From positions 1-7,576 of the forward strand of contig CABSGW010000125.1 of the NCBI GenBank assembly GCA_902477365.1: a stretch of 7,576 nucleotides of DNA, in the 5' to 3' direction. Under the pieces are notes generated by a model that did not search any database, had not been told where the DNA came from, and saw nothing but the letters and a program-made list of their open reading frames with translations. Position numbers and translations under genes: made by a program. Origin of the DNA: an uncultured Prevotellaceae bacterium (GTDB taxonomy: Bacteria; Bacteroidota; Bacteroidia; Bacteroidales; Bacteroidaceae). This document shows, piece after piece, positions 1 to 6,086 of the stretch (position 1 is its first letter; each line of letters starts with the position of its first letter).

Positions 1-101
1 GGGGAAACGCAGTCACAGCTTCTGCCATCCGTATACCAAACACGACCGCAAATTGGGGTGAAAACATCTTCGCGTTAAAGAAGTGCAGACATCGTCAATA
101 A
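1..101 (+). CDS. C-terminal end of an unidentified plus-strand protein (partial, 5' end outside window)
   Basis: Reading from base 3, the plus strand is open for 32 codons and stops at TAA 99-101. The visible tail includes the stretch IRIPNTTANWGENIFALKK, with a residue mix typical of a real protein. The strongest support is position: 18 bases after the stop is a plus-oriented hairpin with a T-run, the usual arrangement at a gene end. The product cannot be identified from so short a tail. Frame 1 is also open until 76-78, and the minus strand is open from an ATG at 66 to the window edge, so the assignment is tentative. If correct, this gene converges on the minus-strand operon that ends at 221. 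Confidence 0.45.
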   Translation, partial: GNAVTASAIRIPNTTANWGENIFALKKCRHRQ

Positions 102-119
102 ACCGGTTATATGCAACCC

Positions 120-158
120 AAACAGCGATGTAACGATAAATGTTACATCGCTGTTTTT
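120..158 (+). terminator. Intrinsic (rho-independent) terminator
   Basis: A perfect 15-base inverted repeat (120-134 AAACAGCGATGTAAC, 142-156 GTTACATCGCTGTTT) encloses a 7-base loop. The end of the stem merges into a five-T run at 154-158, giving a plus-strand terminator that fits the gene ending at 101. Read on the minus strand, the hairpin is followed by only a short, interrupted T stretch (TTTGGGTT), so it may also stop the minus operon ending at 221, but less efficiently. No other terminator-like hairpin is seen between 159 and 220. Confidence 0.85.
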
Positions 159-220
159 GATTGATAAGCACCTCGGGTATTAGCAATGGAGGTAACTTAT
201 AACTATTTTTCAGTCACATG

Positions 221-3200
221 TCAGGGTGCTACCACCGCACGCCGCAACACGATGCGGTCAATAGCTATGCCTGCATTGCCTTGCAAATTAAACAATATGC
301 CAAGCGAAACTTCTTGCTCTTTGTCCAAAATAAAAGACAAACGACCCGCAGAGAGAGGCGAGGAGGCCAGAGATGTACTGAGATTTTCCGTATCGGGTAA
401 CCCCTTTCCGGCCGCTATCACCAAATACGATCCGCCGGCCGACATGCCACCCGCAGGAATTACCTCAAATTCATATTTACCTGCAGGCAATGTGACGGTG
501 CTATACAATTTGTGGTTGGTAAGTGCACGTGCAAATCCGTCCCAACCTGTAAATACGCACAACGCATCTTCTTTGTTACGGTCTACGTGAACTCCGGTGC
601 GAATGCTGTCATTCGTCACATAGTTCTCGATATGCCAACCCGTGGTTTGAACATTCGCTTTAAAATCCATAAACCGCTTTGTATCCTTCTTGTTGATAGC
701 TACGCCGGTAGTTGCAAACGGACGTGAGGCAGGAGGAAGCAGACTGTCTGAAATGTCGGTCAAAGGTGTTTCGAAATTCAAGCTGAACACACCGGTCGAT
801 ATACCCCAAGCGTCTCCATCCGGTCCAAAGTTTGCACGACGGCCGACGTGTTGGTGGGATGAATGATCCTGTACATCGCCTCCACTCTGGTTGAAAGTGT
901 AATAGAGCAACAACGCATCTTTTTGTTCGGCAGCGGCCACGTCCTGAATCGGCGCATTACAATACTGTTGCAAAGAGGATGCCGACAAGGCTTTTTTCCA
1001 TACACGGAACTCATCAATCACCGCATTCATGGGTTGTTGTTCGCCCCCTATACGAAGTGCCGGAACAACAGGTATCCGCGTTACCGAACGATCCTTATGC
1101 TTTAATTGTTCTGTTTTATACACCTCACCATCACGGAAGAAGACCACGTTCCCCGACTGGAAACTTACGGCATAGTGATGCCACTGGTTAGGAATAACAA
1201 AGTTGTTTCCGGAACGCACGGAAAGGCTATCGACAGAAAGGGTCATATTTCCACGGCCGTCGGTACGCAACTGCCAGGTCGCAACCGCATCTCCGATTCC
1301 GGCCACTTGTTCTTTTGCCGCCGGGTGCATCCACCAGTCTATCGTCATCTCATCGGTGGGCTCTGCCCACAACGGTTTATCAACCAACACGCTTGCACGC
1401 GGATTGCTAAAGTTCAGGCCATTCTTACTATCGGCATTGCAAACCACAAGTACTTGCTTCTGGGTAGCCTCGTTGCTTCCTACTTCATTCGAAGCCGTGA
1501 GCGTTACGTCATAAACACCCGGTACATCCATGCGCACCCTTGGGCTACGACCTTCTGCAAAAAGCGTATAGCGCCGGCTATCCACCTGCCACTTCCACTC
1601 TGTAGGTGCATAGCGGCTGCGATCGGTAAACGTCACCTCCTGCCCTTTCAGAACAGCCATTGGTGACAGTTCAAACTGAACCAGAGGTGCCACATTCTTC
1701 ACATGCAATTTAAACGTTTCTGTTTTTGTTTTTCCTCGCAAAGGATCGGTAACACGCAGTTTTACTTTATAATCTCCGGCCGAAGCATACGTAGCCGCAG
1801 CACCTTGTGTATAAGCTTTCTCCACCCCAGCCCCACGTAATGTCCATTCGTATTGGAAACCTGGAACAGGGAATGATGGTTGGAAACTAATGCGTTCGCC
1901 CGCAGATCCTTCTTTTTGTGTAGGTCTGAAATCAGCATCCAGACGTACCGGCAACACGACGATCTCTTTTTCAGCCAGCACCTCTTGTCCGCCAATGGTC
2001 TTTCCGGTCAGTTTCACCCAGTGCTTGCCCGCTTTCGGAAACAGCAAAGTGGGACTCTTCATTTTCAGTCCTTTGATTCCGGCATCGGAAGCTTCCCACG
2101 AGATGGTTTCTATTGTAGGCGAACAATCGGCATACAACGCAAACGCCTGTCCGGCATAGATCGGGCTCTTTGGCAATGAAAAATCAACATACGCCTTCAA
2201 AGACACAGGTTTTTGGTTCTCTTTCGGCACTTCTGTGTAACGGCCAAAGTCAACGAACTTGGCGTGGTTTGATCCTGCAAAATCACGCCATCTCTTTTCT
2301 CCATTCACCTCCATCAGTTGCCCTTTAAAATAAGCCAACAACGTAGAAGGTACACCGGCCGTAGCAAAACTGCCATACATCATCTCACGTATCTGTTGTG
2401 CAGAACGAGCCTCTTTCCATATACGCAGTTCCGAAAGCTCACCACTTATCGCACCACGTTCGCCCGACGAAAAGGCTAAATCGCCAAATCCGCCAATACC
2501 CGAACGGGAACGACCGACAAGCGTACCCACTGACTCGCCGTTAACATAGGCCGTCATGGTGTCTTTGGACACCACAAACGCAAAGTGGTACCATTGGCCG
2601 GGGGTGATCAGCCCCTCACGCGTATCCATGCGGTTATCGCCATCCCAACCAAACGTCAAAGCACCCCCGTCATTGGCATGAATAAGGAGGTTGCCCCAAC
2701 CCGGTCCTACGCTTTGATTCCAACTGCGCCACGAACGAGGTTTTAACCAATATTCAATGGTAGCCTGATTATGCGATCCGTCAAACACATGCGGAACAAC
2801 AAATCCGCTCCGCCGCAAATCGAGTGCAAAGAATTGATCGGACAAAGGATTGTCGGAACAAACAGCCCTAGTCTGCGCAGACATCACGCGGACAACGCTG
2901 TCCATGCCTGCTTTATACTCATAAAGTGCCGCTACGGCATAATGCGCATCTTTACCCTCGTAAGTACAGGTTTGCTTGTCCGCGGCAATCGTATCAATGG
3001 CCTGACCATCTTTGAACAGTACATATGCTTTTAAGGGGTAATGTGTAAACTGAGGTTTATCCCAGGCCAATGTCCGGCCACTACCGTCACAACGCACATT
3101 GATGGGAGCAAAGAACGGTTCGCCCTGTACAACCGCTGAAACAACGGTACGATGTCCGTGACTCTCAATACGAAGTCCACGTTCGCCCTTCAAGGGTGTT

Positions 3201-4531
3201 TCTATTCCTAAACGGTCAAACTCATAATCAAGCACCGAACAATTATACAACCGTCCCGTACCAATACCATCCTGCTTACTGTCTATGATAAAAAAGTATT
3301 TCAAAGGACGCCGTGTATCAAATCCGGACGATATATCGGTCAAATCGTAACCAAACTCCATCGGTTCATCGTGCAATTTACCATCTGCCCATTTTCCAAG
3401 CATTGGGGTTCTCGCTTCCAGTCCCTGTTTCGCTCTGTCGGAACGTCCGTCACCCGCAAATTTAAAATGTTCCATCTCAATGGTCACATCGGGTTCTGTT
3501 GCGTTCAGGTCCGCCGCAATACCCACCAACAACTTCAATTCGCTCCGGCGAGAATAATCCATGCGCACTTTCAACGTCCGCAAAGGACGGTAGTTCTTCC
3601 GTACATGATAGAACTCTGGTTTCCAAGCCCCTCCCTCCTGTTGACGAACAGGAAAGCCATACTTATAAGGACAATAAATAAAGCCTTTATTGGCCCATCC
3701 GTTTCCCCATGAATTAACGATGATCCAGGCACCACACTCGTCTTTGTCACGTTCGCCGTATACCTTGTTACTATCCAAATCGAATACGATGCGATCATCA
3801 TATCCCACGATTGTCAATGCATGGTCCACACCATCTCCCCAACGGGTTACATAGTTCTGTCCCACCACTCCGGCAGCCTTGTTCCGCCCTTCCGGGTCAT
3901 CCGCAATAGGAGCAGGTTTGCACGCACTGGCCACACCGATGCCACAAATCCCTCCTACAATAAAGTCCTTATCTCCTTGATGATTCCACAACCAGTTTTT
4001 CACAAACTCCCGTCCTTTTTCCGTGTCTAGCCCGTGTGGTGAAAAAGAATTGTGAGAAATACGGTTGAACATGGCACTATACCATTTGTCATATCCCTGC
4101 ATCCAGCCAAAATCGGCATGTTCACAATCTTGATTGCCAAACACTTTTGAATAAGTAGTTCCACCATATACCACCGAATTAGGTACACCGTTGGCTTTAG
4201 CCATTCCCTCCTTGCCGGAGTGACTATTGGTTAGCAACCAGGTGAAGTGCGTGGGATAAACATTTTCCGGCTTCGACGCATCTGCTCCCCGAAACGCATT
4301 CAACTCGTGCGTAAACATATACCCTATACGGGAAGCTGATCCACACGATCCTCCGTCCTGATTAAAAACAGCCGGAAAACAATGGCTTTCCGCATTATTC
4401 ACATGGTCGGGCCGCACACGCAAACTATCAGCAAATACAGCACCTGTCACCACAGGAAAAGCAAGAGCTGCAGAAACTTTACAAATAGTAAAGAATCCGC
4501 AGCTCATCAACATTTTATTCGTAAATTTCAT
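221..4531 (-). CDS. Secreted papain-fold (C1-like) multidomain protein with two LamG, PKD-like and DUF5013-like modules
   Basis: The product is 1436 residues, numbered from the ATG at 4531. A TTG 15 bases further out is also in frame, but ATG gives a normal signal peptide (hydrophobic core about 8-34, likely cut after VFA34). A papain-like domain spans about 50-305: the Cys region is NQDGGSCGSAS (C63), the His is in VDHALTIVGYDD (H237) and the Asn is in IIVNSWGNGW (N273). Next come a beta-rich stretch (310-450), an FN3-like segment (476-555), LamG 1 (566-722, WYHFAFVV then YVNGE), three PKD-like repeats (785-1031), LamG 2 (1036-1192, WHHYAVSF then FFRDGE) and a C-terminal region (1243-1436) resembling DUF5013, with a TLPAGKYEF motif. 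Papain-fold enzymes cleave peptide bonds through a Cys-His-Asn set; LamG, PKD and DUF5013 modules usually serve binding or spacing. It is expected in the periplasm or at the cell surface. I infer action on host glycoprotein. Oddity: the usual GSCGSCW motif reads GSCGSAS, so activity is uncertain. It is the last gene of the operon. Domain calls are by eye. Confidence 0.9.
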   Translation of the reverse strand: MKFTNKMLMSCGFFTICKVSAALAFPVVTGAVFADSLRVRPDHVNNAESHCFPAVFNQDGGSCGSASRIGYMFTHELNAFRGADASKPENVYPTHFTWLLTNSHSGKEGMAKANGVPNSVVYGGTTYSKVFGNQDCEHADFGWMQGYDKWYSAMFNRISHNSFSPHGLDTEKGREFVKNWLWNHQGDKDFIVGGICGIGVASACKPAPIADDPEGRNKAAGVVGQNYVTRWGDGVDHALTIVGYDDRIVFDLDSNKVYGERDKDECGAWIIVNSWGNGWANKGFIYCPYKYGFPVRQQEGGAWKPEFYHVRKNYRPLRTLKVRMDYSRRSELKLLVGIAADLNATEPDVTIEMEHFKFAGDGRSDRAKQGLEARTPMLGKWADGKLHDEPMEFGYDLTDISSGFDTRRPLKYFFIIDSKQDGIGTGRLYNCSVLDYEFDRLGIETPLKGERGLRIESHGHRTVVSAVVQGEPFFAPINVRCDGSGRTLAWDKPQFTHYPLKAYVLFKDGQAIDTIAADKQTCTYEGKDAHYAVAALYEYKAGMDSVVRVMSAQTRAVCSDNPLSDQFFALDLRRSGFVVPHVFDGSHNQATIEYWLKPRSWRSWNQSVGPGWGNLLIHANDGGALTFGWDGDNRMDTREGLITPGQWYHFAFVVSKDTMTAYVNGESVGTLVGRSRSGIGGFGDLAFSSGERGAISGELSELRIWKEARSAQQIREMMYGSFATAGVPSTLLAYFKGQLMEVNGEKRWRDFAGSNHAKFVDFGRYTEVPKENQKPVSLKAYVDFSLPKSPIYAGQAFALYADCSPTIETISWEASDAGIKGLKMKSPTLLFPKAGKHWVKLTGKTIGGQEVLAEKEIVVLPVRLDADFRPTQKEGSAGERISFQPSFPVPGFQYEWTLRGAGVEKAYTQGAAATYASAGDYKVKLRVTDPLRGKTKTETFKLHVKNVAPLVQFELSPMAVLKGQEVTFTDRSRYAPTEWKWQVDSRRYTLFAEGRSPRVRMDVPGVYDVTLTASNEVGSNEATQKQVLVVCNADSKNGLNFSNPRASVLVDKPLWAEPTDEMTIDWWMHPAAKEQVAGIGDAVATWQLRTDGRGNMTLSVDSLSVRSGNNFVIPNQWHHYAVSFQSGNVVFFRDGEVYKTEQLKHKDRSVTRIPVVPALRIGGEQQPMNAVIDEFRVWKKALSASSLQQYCNAPIQDVAAAEQKDALLLYYTFNQSGGDVQDHSSHQHVGRRANFGPDGDAWGISTGVFSLNFETPLTDISDSLLPPASRPFATTGVAINKKDTKRFMDFKANVQTTGWHIENYVTNDSIRTGVHVDRNKEDALCVFTGWDGFARALTNHKLYSTVTLPAGKYEFEVIPAGGMSAGGSYLVIAAGKGLPDTENLSTSLASSPLSAGRLSFILDKEQEVSLGILFNLQGNAGIAIDRIVLRRAVVAP

Positions 4532-4556
4532 ACTTTGTTGAAACAATATTTTAAGG

Positions 4557-5138
4557 TTACTTTAACTCTTCACTTCGGATGCCTAACGCACTCATTAACG
4601 AATAGCCCAAAATCTCTTGTGAAAAACCTCGTCCTCCCGCAATAGGCTGCATCGCAAACAATGTCACATCCTTGTCCTTAGCCTGAGAAACACGTGCTTT
4701 TATTCGGTCGCCACAGCACTCCATATCACCCACGACCATCAGGCGTTTTATATCCTCGGCATCTACCAACGTCTCTAGTGCTTGCACAAAAAAGGCATCG
4801 GCATCTATCATGTCCTCCACAGGAAATGAATGCATCGTAAACTCACCCAAATTATCTTGAAAAGCCTTTCCATCCAATTCTGCAGAAAAAGACGCAGGAC
4901 TGAAATGTTCGAACCCTACCTTGGGTTTTGAATGAATGAATAAAGCTTGTATGGCATTATTCCCTGGACGTAACCCTCCGTCCAGCACCACACAATCGAG
5001 CCAACGGCACAAATCGGCCGGTGGTATCGGGCGATTAATCATCCGTTCAAAATTTACGATTAAGTCAAAGACCGTACGGTCCAAATAATCGGCGTCAACC
5101 AACAACACATTTTCACTCCAAACTTGTTTCTCTATCAT
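4557..5138 (-). CDS. Conserved hypothetical protein, possibly DUF6621-type, with NYN/PIN-like features
   Basis: The product is 193 residues, with no signal peptide or membrane segment, so it is probably cytoplasmic. The start ATG (5138-5136) overlaps the upstream stop as ATGA, which fixes the start and suggests translational coupling. I cannot assign a function with confidence. The N-terminus has a hydrophobic strand ending in acidic residues (LLVDADYLD, D15/D17/D20), followed by a conserved-looking stretch with WLDCVVLDGGLRPG (46-59). The C-terminal half has DMIDADAFF (D112/D114), then LMVVGDMECCGDR (D138/E140) and VTLFAMQP. This order, a strand ending in Asp, then Asp before a helix, then a strand ending GD, then a strand ending in a loop, resembles NYN/PIN nuclease-fold proteins, but that is pattern reading only. 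The overall look recalls the Bacteroidales family DUF6621, from memory and unverified. It lies between two genes for exported proteins, so its job in the operon is not obvious. Confidence 0.85.
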   Translation of the reverse strand: MIEKQVWSENVLLVDADYLDRTVFDLIVNFERMINRPIPPADLCRWLDCVVLDGGLRPGNNAIQALFIHSKPKVGFEHFSPASFSAELDGKAFQDNLGEFTMHSFPVEDMIDADAFFVQALETLVDAEDIKRLMVVGDMECCGDRIKARVSQAKDKDVTLFAMQPIAGGRGFSQEILGYSLMSALGIRSEELK

Positions 5139-5986
5139 TTTATCATTTGTTTTGCAACCGGGGTTAATATATTCTTTAAACGTGCATAGGGAATGCTTAC
5201 CGAAGGTGCACCTGCCGCATAAGGAGCAATCTCGTAAAGGCCGTATTGCACATGCAGGCCATCGGCGGACAATCCCGGATTTCCCTGAGGTAACGGAAAC
5301 TTAGTACGACTGTAATCACCTTCTATCTGCAACCGTCCCTTCAATGCCGTGAAATCGGTCATTCCAAAATATTGAGACAATCCGTCTACAATTAAAGGAG
5401 ACAAACGTGCCTGTTGCTTACCTAGTACCACATCGTTCCAAGTCAGCAACCGACCGTCACTTTTTCGGAACGAAGCATAGACCGTATAACTCATTCCGTG
5501 TGCTCCTCCTCCGTAAGCATAAGCCTCAGCTTGATAAGTTATCAACTTAGCAGTCTCGTAAGCACGTTTCACATTGACCTCCACCACGTAATTGATAGGT
5601 CCACCATCCTTATCACGAAGTTTCAATTGTTCACCAATCTCCTTCTTCACCCGTTTCAGGTAAGCTTTTTCATAATAGCTGATCCATCCGTCCGGTTCTC
5701 CGGCATAGTCCACATCCGGCCGCTCTATCTGAGTGAGTGAGGACAGCAGTCCATTCAACCAATTAGACATATTTTTACGCAACAAAGCATTGCCCGTTGT
5801 CGGAAAAAAAGCACGTAACACAAATTCCGCCCTGTTATTCTTCTTCACAGGCAAGGAACTAACCTTCTCCACCCGCAATTGCTCTAACGTATCAACAGGC
5901 AAGGAATTGGAATATAAACTATTAAAAAGAAGAGATAGTGCAAACACTATGGTAAAACGAGTAGCACTTATTCTAACACTCATCAT
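5135..5986 (-). CDS. Exported DUF3298/RsiV-type domain protein
   Basis: The product is 283 residues and the first gene of the minus-strand operon. It starts ATG ATG (5986 or 5983). An n-region with Arg and a hydrophobic core (about 10-25) form a signal peptide, likely cut near LYS26. There is no lipobox cysteine, so it is probably a soluble periplasmic protein. The mature part matches the DUF3298 (RsiV C-terminal) pattern: a beta strand and AYAYGGGAHG (155-164) followed by an aromatic strand and DGRLLTWNDVV (177-187), and a final IAPYAAGAPSVSIPYARL (253-270). The preceding region (about 50-150) sits where the partner DUF4163 domain lies in related proteins. In Bacillus RsiV this domain binds lysozyme and the protein is an anti-sigma factor. 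Here there is no visible anti-sigma N-terminus or neighbouring sigma gene, so that role should not be transferred. The stop overlaps the next gene by four bases. Confidence 0.88.
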   Translation of the reverse strand: MMSVRISATRFTIVFALSLLFNSLYSNSLPVDTLEQLRVEKVSSLPVKKNNRAEFVLRAFFPTTGNALLRKNMSNWLNGLLSSLTQIERPDVDYAGEPDGWISYYEKAYLKRVKKEIGEQLKLRDKDGGPINYVVEVNVKRAYETAKLITYQAEAYAYGGGAHGMSYTVYASFRKSDGRLLTWNDVVLGKQQARLSPLIVDGLSQYFGMTDFTALKGRLQIEGDYSRTKFPLPQGNPGLSADGLHVQYGLYEIAPYAAGAPSVSIPYARLKNILTPVAKQMIK

Positions 5987-6010
5987 AACATTCTATTTTT
6001 AAAACAAAGA

Positions 6011-6018
6011 CAAAGATA
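6011..6018 (-). promoter_or_regulatory. Bacteroides-type -7 promoter element for the minus-strand operon
   Basis: On the minus strand this reads TATCTTTG, a full match to the Bacteroides -7 consensus TAnnTTTG. A TTTA at 6044-6041, one base off the TTTG -33 element, lies 22 bases upstream, slightly longer than the usual 19-21. Transcription would start near 6005, leaving a leader of about 20 AT-rich bases before the ATG at 5986. Confidence 0.65.
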
Positions 6019-6031
6019 CAATTTATTTTGG

Positions 6032-6053
6032 CGGAATAGATAAAGATATTCCG
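6032..6053. promoter_or_regulatory. Candidate operator: perfect inverted repeat between divergent promoters
   Basis: CGGAATA (6032-6038) and TATTCCG (6047-6053) are exact reverse complements separated by 8 bases. The dyad centre is at 6042.5, nearly midway between the two opposed -7 boxes, and the repeat covers the expected -33 positions of both promoters. It lies upstream of both predicted start sites, so it would not be transcribed from them, which favours a protein-binding site over an RNA hairpin. The regulator is not encoded in this window. Confidence 0.5.
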
Positions 6054-6071
6054 TCTTTCCACAGAAAATCC

Positions 6072-6079
6072 TATCTTTG
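6072..6079 (+). promoter_or_regulatory. Bacteroides-type -7 promoter element for the GH89 gene
   Basis: TATCTTTG is a full match to TAnnTTTG. The -33 position is poor: the best candidate is TTCC at 6049-6052 with a 19-base spacer, inside the inverted repeat, so the promoter may need an activator. Transcription would begin near 6084-6087, almost on the first ATG (6087). This leaves either a nearly leaderless message or translation from the in-frame ATG at 6123 with a leader of about 36 bases. Confidence 0.6.
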
Positions 6080-6086
6080 TGCAATA

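Noticed and set aside
1..66. Minus-strand gene beginning at ATG 66 and leaving the window
   Set aside because: Only 22 codons are visible, and the plus-oriented terminator at 120-158 favours a plus-strand gene ending at 101; it cannot be fully excluded.
221..420. Type IX secretion C-terminal sorting domain on the large protein
   Set aside because: The C-terminus reads as a DUF5013-like beta domain ending IDRIVLRRAVVAP, without the usual sorting-domain motifs.
1106..1666. 186-residue plus-strand open frame, with others at 186-590 and 3371-3712
   Set aside because: They are antisense to the large multidomain protein, which shows continuous domain structure through the same bases. Their translations are low in recognisable structure.
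4532..4546. TTG start adding five residues to the large protein
   Set aside because: The ATG at 4531 directly precedes a normal signal-peptide n-region, and TTG starts are rare in Bacteroidales.
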